A stretch of DNA of 64,000 nt from Pseudomonas anguilliseptica (GTDB lineage Bacteria > Pseudomonadota > Gammaproteobacteria > Pseudomonadales > Pseudomonadaceae), in NCBI RefSeq assembly GCF_900105355.1, contig NZ_FNSC01000001.1, forward strand, positions 4,464,001-4,528,000. The letters run 5' to 3'. Under the pieces are notes generated by a model. The model was not told where the DNA came from. It searched no databases and saw only the letters and a list, made by a program, of their open reading frames with translations. The position numbers and the translations under genes were made by a program. Within the stretch, counting starts at the first letter, position 1. Each line of letters begins with the position of its first letter. Below are positions 28,715 through 37,276 of this stretch, in pieces.

Positions 28715-29256
28715 AGCGGCTCCACCGCGGATTGGCCTTGCACACGCCGTTTGCAGTGCAGCAAGGCACTGGCAATGTGCTTTTCCACCATGCTCAGAGA
28801 AATTCCCATGCGCTCGGCCACCTCAACCTGGGACAGGCCATCGAATTTATGCAGCACGAAGGCCTCGCGCCGGCGCGGCGGCAGATCATCCAGGGCACTG
28901 GCCAGCAGATGCAAACGTTGATGCTGTTCGACTTTTTCCAAGGGGCCGGCGCCCTGCTCATCAACCATGGCGTCCAACCCATGCTGTGAATCGCCATCCC
29001 CACAGCGCTGAGGACGGGACTGCTGACGGCGCCAGTGATCACGCAGCAGATTGCGTGCAATCTGAAAGAGAAACGCGCGGGGATGTTGCACATCACCCCG
29101 CCCGTCCCGGCCAAGCCACTGAGTGAAGGCATCCTGAGCCAGATCAGCTGCATCGGCGGAGCTGTCCAGGCGCTTGCCGAGAAACTTCAGCAGTTCGCCA
29201 TGCAGGGTGCGATAGACCAGGGAAATCGGGCCATGGAGTTGTTTATCCATAGCCAT
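28711..29256 (-). CDS. hxuI: FecI-type ECF sigma factor
   Basis: This 181-residue iron-starvation ECF sigma factor has region 2 (DAADLAQDAFTQWLGR and RAFLFQIARNLLRDHWRR) and region 4 with a helix-turn-helix (DDLPPRRREAFVLHKFDGLSQVEVAERMGISLSMVEKHI). It is first in the leftward sigma/anti-sigma/receptor set. A Fur box lies about 95 bp upstream. ATGs at 29256 and 29250 are both possible. Its likely target is the promoter of the heme receptor gene. Confidence 0.9.
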   Translation of the reverse strand: MAMDKQLHGPISLVYRTLHGELLKFLGKRLDSSADAADLAQDAFTQWLGRDGRGDVQHPRAFLFQIARNLLRDHWRRQQSRPQRCGDGDSQHGLDAMVDEQGAGPLEKVEQHQRLHLLASALDDLPPRRREAFVLHKFDGLSQVEVAERMGISLSMVEKHIASALLHCKRRVQGQSAVEPL

Positions 29257-29350
29257 GGCGCCCGTACGCCGTATTGTTCGCTAACACCGCCACACCCTTG
29301 CACCGCATCAATCTAACAACGCAACAGGGTGCGTGGATCGACAAGCATTA

Positions 29351-29369
29351 AATGAGAATACTTATCATT
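29351..29369 (-). promoter_or_regulatory. Fur box upstream of the ECF sigma gene
   Basis: AATGAGAATACTTATCATT fits the 19-bp Fur consensus well, with GAGAAT and ATCATT hexamers in inverted order. Its position about 95 bp before the sigma gene fits iron-dependent repression. The single-site call is by eye. Confidence 0.7.
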
Positions 29370-29496
29370 AGATATTGATCGACACCTCAGGGTCAAGCTG
29401 GCAATGCCACGACTGAGCAAACTGCACCGCAGAAACAGCAACGCCACCCAGCGGCATAGCAATGGATGGCGTTGGAGCGTCGCACAATACGAGCCT

Positions 29497-30594
29497 TCAG
29501 AGCCCGGATTTAAGCCGACTAAAGGCGCGGGTCAAGGCGCGATTGAAGGCCTTGGCGTTGTCGTTCTTGGTGTACAACTGCGCACGTACATCGGCAGCTG
29601 GGTAGGTGCCGGGGTCAGCGAGAATCGCCGGATCGACCGTGGCATTCGCCGCCGGCACCGCGTTGGCGTAGTAGATGGTGTTGGTGATGGCGCCAATCAC
29701 CTTGGGGGCCATCAGGTGGTCCATCAACGCCAGGCCCGCCTCAGGATGCGGCGCATCTTTGGGGATAACCATCGCATCAAACCAGATCAGCGTGCCTTCG
29801 CGCGGGATGCTGTAGTGCAGGCTGTAGGGCTTGCCCGCCTGCTCAGCCTGGCCGGCGGCCATCGACACGTTGCCATTCCACGACATCGCCAGGCAGGTAT
29901 CGCCGTTGGCCAGGTCGGTGATATTGCGGTCGTTGTCGAAGTAGCGGATCGACGGTCGTACTTTGGCCAGATGCGCCTCGGCCAGTTTCAGGTCATCCAG
30001 GCTCTGCCGGTTGATATCCAGGCCCAGGTAACGGAATGCAGCGGCAAATACCTCATTGGGATCGTTGAGAAAACTCACCCCGCAGTCGGCAAACTTCGCC
30101 ACGACGGCTGGGTCCATCAGCATGGCCCAGCTGTCGGTTGGCGCATCGGTCATGCGCTTGGCAATGGCCTGCTGTTGATAACCAAAACCCGTGGTGCCCC
30201 AGACATACAGGCCGGCATAGCGATTTCCCGGATCGAAAGTCGCCATATGCCCGGTGAACTCCGGATCAAGCCCGCTGAAATGCGGTAGCGCGGCCTTGTC
30301 CAGCGGTTGCAGCGCGCCACTCTGGATCGCCCGCTGCAGATGCTGACCGGCCGTCAGTACTAGGTCGTAACCGCTGCGCCCGGTAAGCAGTTTGGTTTCC
30401 ACGGTTTCCAGCGAGTCGAAGTGATCGACCACCACCTTGATTCCGGTCTTCTCCTCAAAACTGCTCAGGGTGTCCGGTGCCAGGTACTCGCCCCAGATAA
30501 ACAGATTGACCTGCTTCGGCGCCTCGGCCGCCAGCGCCTGAACGCTGGCGGCCAGGCTCATAGCAATGCCCAACAGACTGACAAGCAGTTTCAT
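29497..30594 (-). CDS. Periplasmic polyamine-binding protein (SpuD/PotF family)
   Basis: This 365-residue ABC-transporter substrate-binding protein has a signal peptide (MKLLVSLLGIAMSLAASVQALA) and the polyamine-binder fold markers VNLFIWGEYLAPDTL, GYDLVLTAGQHLQ and WGTTGFGYQQQAI. Aromatic and acidic residues of the family (such as the WNGNVSMA loop and the IWFDAMVIP strand) are present. No ABC or permease genes are adjacent, so it must share a transporter or work in sensing. It lies 9 bp downstream of the agmatine deiminase gene and is probably cotranscribed, which points to agmatine or putrescine as ligand. Confidence 0.85.
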   Translation of the reverse strand: MKLLVSLLGIAMSLAASVQALAAEAPKQVNLFIWGEYLAPDTLSSFEEKTGIKVVVDHFDSLETVETKLLTGRSGYDLVLTAGQHLQRAIQSGALQPLDKAALPHFSGLDPEFTGHMATFDPGNRYAGLYVWGTTGFGYQQQAIAKRMTDAPTDSWAMLMDPAVVAKFADCGVSFLNDPNEVFAAAFRYLGLDINRQSLDDLKLAEAHLAKVRPSIRYFDNDRNITDLANGDTCLAMSWNGNVSMAAGQAEQAGKPYSLHYSIPREGTLIWFDAMVIPKDAPHPEAGLALMDHLMAPKVIGAITNTIYYANAVPAANATVDPAILADPGTYPAADVRAQLYTKNDNAKAFNRALTRAFSRLKSGL

Positions 30595-30603
30595 CGAAGC
30601 CTC

Positions 30604-31716
30604 CTAGGCGCGCTTGGGCGCGGCATATTGCGGCATGGTGATGCAGGCAACGTTACCGCCACCGAGCAGAATCTCCCGCGAGTTCTCGATACCGATAATC
30701 CGGTGCTTGGGGAACAGCTCGGCCAGAGTGGCCTGGGCAACACGGTCGCAGGGGTCGTTGAACAGCGGCACGACGATGGCCGAGTTGCCGGTGTAGTAGT
30801 TGATGTAGGAAGCGCAGATCTGCGTGCCGGCCTGGCGGGTGTGGGTCGAATCATCCTGATCCAGGCCTTCGGCCTCTTCAGCCGTCCACTCCAGTACGCG
30901 CGGTTGCGGCAGCTTGTGGATTTCCAGCGCGCGCCCCTGGGCATCGCGGGTACTGCGCAGAATGTCGTAGGCCTCCTGGTAGATCTCCCACTGCGGATCG
31001 TTGCGATCGTCCGTCCACTGCATCACCACCACACCGGGGCGGACAAAGCAGGCCAGGTCATCGATATGGCCGTCGGTTTCATCGAACTTGCAGCCGCGTG
31101 GCAACCAGATCACCTGCTCGGCGCCGAGATAGTCCTGCAGGCGGCGGGGCATTTCGTCCTTGCCTAGGTGAGCGTTGCGGTTACGGTTGAGCAGACACTG
31201 CTCGGTGGTCAACAAGGTACGTTGGCCATCAGTCTGGATACCGCCCATTTCCGCGATAAAGGGCGCGCGATAGCGATCATAACCTTCGATTTCCAGGATC
31301 TTCTGGGCGATCTGATCGTCCTTGTCCCAGGGGTAGTACAAGCCGCCATCGAGACCGCCGTAAGCGTTGAACTCGAAGTCCACACCGCGCACTTCACCAC
31401 TGTCGTCATTCACCAGAAAGGCCGGGCCGCTGTCGCGGAACCAGGTGTCGTTGCAGGTCATTTCCACCACCCGCACATGGGCCGGCAGCTGACGCCTGGC
31501 GTTGGCGTACTGGCTGGCCGAAGCACACACGGTGACCGGCTCGCTGCTGGCAATGGCCGTGACGATATCGACCCAGACCTTCTGCGCCGGCTTGGCACCG
31601 TTGCGCCACACATCAGTGCGCTCCGGCCAGCCAAGCCAGCAACCGGCCTTGGGTTCGAATTCGCCGGGCAGACGAAAGCCATCGGCTTTGGGGAGGGAAG
31701 TCAGGGAACGCGCCAT
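30604..31716 (-). CDS. aguA: Agmatine deiminase
   Basis: AguA hydrolyses agmatine to N-carbamoylputrescine in the arginine decarboxylase route to putrescine. The 370-residue protein has the guanidino-modifying fold motifs WFRDSGPAFLVND, EMGGIQTDGQRTLLTTEQCLLN, a His-Asp pair in DETDGHIDDLACFV and the catalytic Cys in LLGGGNVACITMPQY. The usual GGGNIHC has Ala before the Cys here, and the family's GHVDN-type loop reads GHIDD, so activity should be checked. The ATG at 31714-31716 gives the family N-terminus. An N-carbamoylputrescine amidase gene (aguB) is not in the window. Confidence 0.88.
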   Translation of the reverse strand: MARSLTSLPKADGFRLPGEFEPKAGCWLGWPERTDVWRNGAKPAQKVWVDIVTAIASSEPVTVCASASQYANARRQLPAHVRVVEMTCNDTWFRDSGPAFLVNDDSGEVRGVDFEFNAYGGLDGGLYYPWDKDDQIAQKILEIEGYDRYRAPFIAEMGGIQTDGQRTLLTTEQCLLNRNRNAHLGKDEMPRRLQDYLGAEQVIWLPRGCKFDETDGHIDDLACFVRPGVVVMQWTDDRNDPQWEIYQEAYDILRSTRDAQGRALEIHKLPQPRVLEWTAEEAEGLDQDDSTHTRQAGTQICASYINYYTGNSAIVVPLFNDPCDRVAQATLAELFPKHRIIGIENSREILLGGGNVACITMPQYAAPKRA

Positions 31717-31816
31717 CGGATGCACCTCATGCCTGTGGGGAAGATGGCCACACAGTACGCGGCGCTCTGACCGAGGTTCCAACGACGATAATTACGGAAT
31801 AACTGAATTCAATTCA

Positions 31817-32701
31817 TCATTCAGCCAGGTGATCACTCAGCCAATCTAAGAAGTCCGCCACTGCCGACTTCTCCAGACGAATGCGTTCACAGACCAGCGC
31901 ATACTGCCCAAGCGCTGCCACACTGGCGTTGAATGGACGCACCAGACGACCGCAGGCCAAGTCTTCGGCAGCGGTGAGGTTGTCGCCCATGGCCACGCCC
32001 TGCCCTTGCGCCGCCGCCTCCAGCGCCAGGCCGGCATGCCCCAGGTACAGATGACGCGCCGGCTGGATATCACTGGCATGGGTGGTCAGCCAGGCGGTCC
32101 AGGTCTTGCCGTCCTGATCATCGTGCAGCAGGCCGTGGCGGGCCAGATCACGCGGATGTTTAAGGCCGCCCTGGTTGAACAGACTGGGGCTGCACACCGG
32201 AAAGAACTGCAGGGTCGGCAGCGGCCGCACGAAGTAGGCACTGGCATCCTCAGGCCCGGTGCCATAGGTGATCGCCAGATCGATATCCGGGCTCGGCAAA
32301 CTGGCTTCCAGCGGCTGTTCGTGAAGATGCAGGGTGATCTGCGGGTAACGGTCGCTGAAATCAGCCAGGCGGCTGACCAGCCACTTCTGCGCCAGCTCGG
32401 GCGTTACCGCGATACGCAACACCGCCTGCGAGCCAGGGTCACGCAACTCGTCGCAGGCCTCACCAATCAGCTCAAACGCCTGCTGCAAACGCTGCAACAA
32501 ACGCCGCGCGGCAGGCGTCGGCACGACCTGACGACCCTCACGGGCAAACAGCGCAGTGCCGAGTTGCTCTTCCAGCTGACGGATCTGATGGCTGACCGCG
32601 CTGTCGGTGACACACAACTCGGCCGCTGCCCGGCCGAAGTGGGCATGCCGAGCGGCGCACTCGAAGGTACGCAAGGCAGTGAGAGACGGTAGACGGCGCA
32701 T
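31817..32701 (-). CDS. LysR-family regulator (GcvA-like)
   Basis: This 294-residue protein has an N-terminal helix-turn-helix (LRTFECAARHAHFGRAAAELCVTDSAVSHQIRQLE) and an effector domain of the GcvA/AmpR type (DIDLAITYGTG, GQGVAMGDNLTAAEDLACGRLV). It reads in the same direction as the agmatine deiminase gene, 100 bp upstream of it, so it may control that gene and the polyamine-binding protein. The effector could be agmatine or a related amine. This is inference from position only. Confidence 0.85.
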   Translation of the reverse strand: MRRLPSLTALRTFECAARHAHFGRAAAELCVTDSAVSHQIRQLEEQLGTALFAREGRQVVPTPAARRLLQRLQQAFELIGEACDELRDPGSQAVLRIAVTPELAQKWLVSRLADFSDRYPQITLHLHEQPLEASLPSPDIDLAITYGTGPEDASAYFVRPLPTLQFFPVCSPSLFNQGGLKHPRDLARHGLLHDDQDGKTWTAWLTTHASDIQPARHLYLGHAGLALEAAAQGQGVAMGDNLTAAEDLACGRLVRPFNASVAALGQYALVCERIRLEKSAVADFLDWLSDHLAE

Positions 32702-32750
32702 GCGGCGCTCCTCGCTGGCAACTGCGCCGCATGCTTACTCAGGCGGGTAA

Positions 32751-33977
32751 CTAGCGCAACAGCTTGTTGTCCAGCACCTCGGAGGCAGCGCCCATGACGT
32801 TTTCGCTGATTTCGATAAAGTCCTTGGTGCTGGCTTTGTCCAGGCGCATCAGGCCGCGGGTCACGTCATCCAGCGAACGCGGCTGGGTGGTGCCTTTGGT
32901 GGCCTGGCGGATTTCCCGATCCAGCTCCTGCAGCAGCAACACCGCGCGGGCCGTGACCGGGCCGCTGGAGTCGTCGGTGCGCAGGCTTTTGACCGGTTTA
33001 CTCCAGCGGATCAGTTGCTCGCGGATCTTCTGGTAACGCTCCTCGCTGAGGCCCCCGGCGCGACGCATCAGCTCGATGGCGTAGTACTCGGCCAGGCCTT
33101 CGGTGATCCAGTCACTGCGATCACGCACCTTGATCCGGCTGAACACATGCACCAGTTCGTGCACCAGGGAACTGGTGCCGTTCTCGCTGACCAGCGGGCG
33201 GGCGCTGTGCATGTAGTAGGAATTGGTGGCCGACAGACCACCGCGCCACATCGGGTCGCCGGCGCCGACGATCAGCAGTTTGGCCGGGTCGCGCGGAAAC
33301 ACGTCCTGAGCATGCGGCCAGATAAAGGTCAGCAGGGTCATCACATCCATGCGGCGCATGCCCTCGCCCACTGGCGCGGCGATAGCCACATCGGTTTCAC
33401 CCAGTTTGGCGCGGCGCGTACCGATCTTGCCGGCCACCAGCCAGCCAGTCGGGCGGTCGAACTTGCGCTGTGGGTTGTCGATGCGGAATTTGTTCTTGCC
33501 GACACGCGGCCAGCCGGTTTCAACACTTTTCCAGCCCTTAGGCAGGTCGAACTGCAGACGTGATACCAGCACGGTGTGATCTTCCTGGCGCAGCTTGACC
33601 GCCGGCACCAGATCGTCACCACGCAGCAGCGCCCAATCCTTGGTGATCAACGCATCAAAGCGCCCAGCACTGCGCTCATTATTGATACGCACGCGGTAAG
33701 TCAGGGTGGATTGGCCTTTGCTCGGCTGCCAGGTGCCCAACTCAGGGCTGTTCTGCGTCCACTGGCCGTCAGCCTTGAAGTCGCTGTAAACGCCCTGGTC
33801 GCCCAGATTGAAAGCCAGGCTGATGACCCGCGCGCCGTCTTCCAGGGTCAGGCTGACTTCGGCCTGCTCGGTCTCAGGCAGAAAACGCACGCGGTAATCC
33901 AGGTCGACCTTCTTCGCCCACAGCGGGGTACTCAGGCTCAGCAGTACAACGGACAGCAACAGACGACGCAGCAACAT
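32751..33977 (-). CDS. Predicted periplasmic zinc metalloprotease-like protein (M61-type core)
   Basis: The 408-residue product has a signal peptide (LLRRLLLSVVLLSLSTPLWA), an N-terminal beta domain and a gluzincin-like motif, HELVH at about residue 265. A Glu-containing helix follows in SDWITEGLAEYYAIELMRRA, the pattern expected for zinc ligands in M1/M61 peptidases. No PDZ domain follows, unlike most M61 glycyl aminopeptidases. The substrate is unknown. It corresponds in position to a conserved hypothetical gene between ycgN and the ECF sigma gene in other Pseudomonas. Confidence 0.7.
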   Translation of the reverse strand: MLLRRLLLSVVLLSLSTPLWAKKVDLDYRVRFLPETEQAEVSLTLEDGARVISLAFNLGDQGVYSDFKADGQWTQNSPELGTWQPSKGQSTLTYRVRINNERSAGRFDALITKDWALLRGDDLVPAVKLRQEDHTVLVSRLQFDLPKGWKSVETGWPRVGKNKFRIDNPQRKFDRPTGWLVAGKIGTRRAKLGETDVAIAAPVGEGMRRMDVMTLLTFIWPHAQDVFPRDPAKLLIVGAGDPMWRGGLSATNSYYMHSARPLVSENGTSSLVHELVHVFSRIKVRDRSDWITEGLAEYYAIELMRRAGGLSEERYQKIREQLIRWSKPVKSLRTDDSSGPVTARAVLLLQELDREIRQATKGTTQPRSLDDVTRGLMRLDKASTKDFIEISENVMGAASEVLDNKLLR

Positions 33978-34044
33978 GGCAAAGCTCCACAGTGCAATTG
34001 GATGGTTCAGGCGAGTTTAGGCTGGCATTTGCAGGCGAGGTTCA

Positions 34045-34240
34045 GAGGATGCTTACAAGCGTAGCGAGCGACGGCCAAGCAAGGCGAAAGAAGCCGAAAA
34101 AGCGGAGTGTACGAGTTGTACATGAGCATTACTCGTTTCACTCGCCCTGCGGGTCGCGCTAAAGCGCGTTAGCCGCAAGCGGCTTGTTGAGGCTGATTTC
34201 AACGCAGAATGGCCGAGCGCAGTAGTTTGTAAACCTCCTC
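34045..34240. repeat. Palindromic repeat element between metalloprotease-like gene and ycgN
   Basis: The ends are inverted: GAGGATGCTTACAAGCGTAGCG on the left and, reverse-complemented on the right, GAGGAGGTTTACAAACTACTGCG. The middle holds CGGAGTGTACGAGTTGTACA and TGAGCATT, a core also found in the element at 39228-39368, plus a GCGCTAAAGCGC stem. The right end abuts the ycgN stop codon. It is probably a small non-autonomous mobile repeat. Confidence 0.55.
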
Positions 34241-34671
34241 TCAGCCGGCGCGGAAGATCATATGGTCCTCCCACTCATCCTCGACCACGCTGTTTTCACT
34301 GAGCATGCGCCCTGCCTGGGAAATCCGTTGTTTGTGCACCTGCTCCGGGTCGCCGCACACCAGGTGGTGCCATAGCAACAAATCCTTGCCTTCGCTGACC
34401 AGGCGATAGGCGCAGGTCGGCGGCAGCCACTGGAACTGGTCGGCCTGGGCCGGGGTGAGCTGGATGCAGTCGGGCACAAATTTGCGTCGGTTGCTGTAGT
34501 CGGTGCAGCGGCAGGTCTGCAGGTCCGCGTGTAATACACGCTGCCATCGTCCTCATCCTCGAGCTTTTGCAGGCAACACAGGCCGCAGCCATCGCACAGC
34601 GACTCCCACTCGTCCTGATCCAGCTGTTCGAGAGTTTTGCGTTTCCAGAAGGGTTCGACTTTGGCGGCCAT
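34241..34671 (-). pseudogene. ycgN: YcgN (UPF0260) family protein, disrupted by a deletion
   Basis: YcgN proteins carry a conserved cysteine cluster (here [18 protein letters not shown]) and are of unknown function. The frame from 34671 is normal through VYYTR, then shifts. The downstream family sequence ([37 protein letters not shown]) continues in another frame to a normal end at 34241. The segment that usually reads about VACRLL is absent. A 19-bp deletion near 34525-34535 fits exactly, since adding 19 bp gives 149 residues, the usual family length. The frame as it stands ends in a scrambled tail near 34258. Confidence 0.8.
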
Positions 34672-34755
34672 GGCGAGGGTACGGTGAGGAGCGAAAAGGC
34701 CGGCAGTCTAGCGGCTGGGGCTTTAACGGCCAAGGGCGGCGAGCTGAATGGTCAA

Positions 34756-35712
34756 TTAATAACCACGGACAAAGTCCACCTGCCCGCGTAGTGCTGAACC
34801 TACCTGCCAGCGCGCCAGGTTATCGACAAACAACTTCACCAATAGATGAGGATCAGTCGGCGCAGCACTGTGCCCAGTCAGCAGCAGACGCGGCGCATCC
34901 CAGAATGGATGACCAGCAGGCAGTGGCTCTTCACGGCAGACATCGATCACCGCACCCGCCAGTTGCCCTTGCTGCAAGGCGCTGACCAGTGCCTGATCGA
35001 CCACTGCAACACCGCGCCCGGCATTGATAAACAGCGCGCTGGGCTTGCAGGCGGCGAACAGCGCCGCGTCATAGATATCGCGGGTAGCCGGAGTATCCGG
35101 CAGCAGGTTGATCAGGTAATCGGCCTCACCCACCAGGCTCGGTAGTTCGTCGAGCCCTGCCACCTGACGGAACGGCGGCAGATTGCGCGAGCTGCTGGCA
35201 ATGCCCAGCAACTGCATGCCGAACGGCACGAGAAACTGCGCCACGCTCAGACCAATATCACCGGTGCCGACGACCAGCACCTTACGCCCGGCCAGGCTGC
35301 GCGGTAGGCGATTGTCCCAGTGCTGCTCGACCTGGGCGGCCAAACGCGCCAGCAACTGACGCTCGTGGGCCAGCAGGTGGCACAGCACATACTCAGCCAT
35401 CACCTGACCGAAGATGCCCACGGCGCGGCTCAGGCGGTAATCGGTTGGCAAATCAGCGGCCAACAAGGGCGTGATGCCTGCCCAGGTCGATTGCAGCCAT
35501 TGCGGCCGAGCGCCTTGGCGCAGCAAGGCAGCCAACAGGTCAGGCTGACCCAGCCACACAGGACAGGTTGATGCCTGAAGCTGCAAATCGCCCAGCTGGT
35601 CGCTGCCGAACACTTCCAACCCAGGCGCCTGCTCACGCAACAGCGCGGCATAGCGGCGATGCTCGCCCTCAGCGATCAGTATGCACAACGGGGTTTCAGC
35701 TGGAGGGGTCAT
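34756..35712 (-). CDS. D-2-hydroxyacid dehydrogenase
   Basis: This 318-residue NAD(P)-dependent oxidoreductase is of the glyoxylate/hydroxypyruvate reductase type. The Rossmann motif VLVVGTGDIGLSVAQFL is near residue 140. Also present are the signature NLLPDTPATRDIYDAALF, the catalytic Arg/Glu/His set in NAGRGVAVVDQALV, VIDVCREEPLP and LTGHSAAPTDP. The substrate within the family is unknown. Its start overlaps the ycgL stop region by one base. It lies in the conserved order rnd-ycgL-dehydrogenase-ycgN. Confidence 0.86.
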   Translation of the reverse strand: MTPPAETPLCILIAEGEHRRYAALLREQAPGLEVFGSDQLGDLQLQASTCPVWLGQPDLLAALLRQGARPQWLQSTWAGITPLLAADLPTDYRLSRAVGIFGQVMAEYVLCHLLAHERQLLARLAAQVEQHWDNRLPRSLAGRKVLVVGTGDIGLSVAQFLVPFGMQLLGIASSSRNLPPFRQVAGLDELPSLVGEADYLINLLPDTPATRDIYDAALFAACKPSALFINAGRGVAVVDQALVSALQQGQLAGAVIDVCREEPLPAGHPFWDAPRLLLTGHSAAPTDPHLLVKLFVDNLARWQVGSALRGQVDFVRGY

Positions 35713-36005
35713 CAGACCGGATCGTTACGGCGCAGCAGTTCATCGGGCAGGTGCTCGATGTACTCATCTTCCGGTGGCGGCATTTGCAGGTGGTAACCCT
35801 GCTCGTCGAGGTTGGCCAGCACCTTGTGGATGTCCTCGCGGGCCAGTTGGCGCTCGGGGGTGAGGATCAATTCGAAGGCCAGAGCCGGGGGGCCGAAGGC
35901 GCTCAACAGCGCTTCTGGCACACGCTTGAGGCCATCGCTGCGCAGTACGTAGAGGTACATCTCGTTCTTGCGCGGGCTTTTGTAGATTGAGCAGATACGT
36001 TTCAC
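35712..36005 (-). CDS. ycgL: YcgL domain protein
   Basis: The 97-residue protein begins [19 protein letters not shown] and has the YcgL core [19 protein letters not shown] and [12 protein letters not shown]. The family is small, gammaproteobacterial and without assigned function. I chose a GTG at 36003-36005, overlapping the rnd stop codon (GTGA), which fits translational coupling and the family N-terminus. The longer frame to 36032 overlaps rnd without need. Confidence 0.87.
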   Translation of the reverse strand: MKRICSIYKSPRKNEMYLYVLRSDGLKRVPEALLSAFGPPALAFELILTPERQLAREDIHKVLANLDEQGYHLQMPPPEDEYIEHLPDELLRRNDPV

Positions 36006-37135
36006 GCGGACTCTCCGGTTGCAGCCAGGCAATTCAACAGCGCCTGGCCCATCAATTCACGCCGCCAGCCGCGCAGCGACTCCGGCAGCTGGTACGGCCC
36101 ATTGGGATAGCCGGTTTTCAGCAGGGCTTCGAGGGTTTTCTTGCGCAGCATCAGCTCAGGGGCGATGTTCAGGCGTTCACCCTCTCGCAGGCCAATGGCA
36201 CGCAGATTTTTCAGCAGTGACCCTACTTCCAGCGGCAAAGGCTCCGGCAGCGCTTCAGGCCAATGCTCAGGCGGAGTGGCAGCCGCCTGCTTGATCAGTT
36301 GCAGAATAAATTCGCCGTCCTGACGCACGGTTTTCGGGTGCATATCCTCGATCCGCGCCAGCGCCACCAGGTTATCCGGCTGGGTGCGCGCCAGTGGCCA
36401 CAACGAATGCTCGCGGATAATCCGGTTGCGTGGCTGATTGCGTTTACGCGCCTGCTCTTCACGCCAGGTGCACAGCGTTTTCAACACCGCCAGCTGTTGC
36501 CGGGAGAGTTTCCAGGCCAGCTTGGCTTCGCGGTAGGCCAGTTCGGGATCGACTTCGCGTTTGAGATTGCCGACCAGCTCGGCGCCGTCTTCCAGCACCC
36601 AGGCGTACTTCTCGGCTGACAGCTGCGCCTTGAGCTGCGCATACACCTCAGCCAGGTGCAGCACGTCTTCGGCGGCATAGCTGACCTGAGTGGCCGACAA
36701 CGGTCGCTGCAGCCAGTCGGAGCGGGTCTCGCCCTTGGGCAGTTCGATATTCAGCACCGCCTGCACCAGGCGCGAGTAACCCATGGAGAAACCCAGGTTG
36801 AGATAACCGGCGGCCAGTTGGGTGTCGAACAGCGGCGTAGGCAGGCTGCCGGTCAGGCGCAGAAAGACTTCCAGGTCCTCGCTGCAGGCGTGCAGCACCT
36901 TGACCACTGCAGGGTCTTGCAGCAGCCCGGCAAAGGGCGTCCAGTCGCTGATCAGCAGCGGATCGATCAGGTACGCTCGCTCGCCCTCGCTGACCTGCAG
37001 CAGGCCGGCAATCGGATAAAAGGTGTCGACCCGCATAAACTCGGTATCCACCGCGACAAACGTCAAGCTGCGCCAGGTTGCACAATGCTGCGCCAGGCTG
37101 GCGTCATCACCAATCCACTGAATATCAATCGCCAC
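36002..37135 (-). CDS. rnd: Ribonuclease D
   Basis: This 377-residue 3'-5' exoribonuclease acts in tRNA and stable RNA maturation. The DEDD nuclease domain starts with [16 protein letters not shown] (Asp-x-Glu), continues with [18 protein letters not shown] (second Asp) and ends with [13 protein letters not shown] (Tyr-Asp). An HRDC domain follows near residues 210-290 ([19 protein letters not shown]). The ATG at 37135 has a plausible site upstream. It is first in the rnd-ycgL-dehydrogenase run. Confidence 0.94.
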   Translation of the reverse strand: MAIDIQWIGDDASLAQHCATWRSLTFVAVDTEFMRVDTFYPIAGLLQVSEGERAYLIDPLLISDWTPFAGLLQDPAVVKVLHACSEDLEVFLRLTGSLPTPLFDTQLAAGYLNLGFSMGYSRLVQAVLNIELPKGETRSDWLQRPLSATQVSYAAEDVLHLAEVYAQLKAQLSAEKYAWVLEDGAELVGNLKREVDPELAYREAKLAWKLSRQQLAVLKTLCTWREEQARKRNQPRNRIIREHSLWPLARTQPDNLVALARIEDMHPKTVRQDGEFILQLIKQAAATPPEHWPEALPEPLPLEVGSLLKNLRAIGLREGERLNIAPELMLRKKTLEALLKTGYPNGPYQLPESLRGWRRELMGQALLNCLAATGESA

Positions 37136-37276
37136 GCGGCTCTCCCATCAAGAATGCCGCGCAGTATATATCGCCACACCCAATAGCCGGGCATTGACAA
37201 TGCTCGACGGGCTGCAGACGCGCTATTCTGCGCCCGCTTGCATCCAGAACCACCTTCAGCACAGGGAATAACAACA

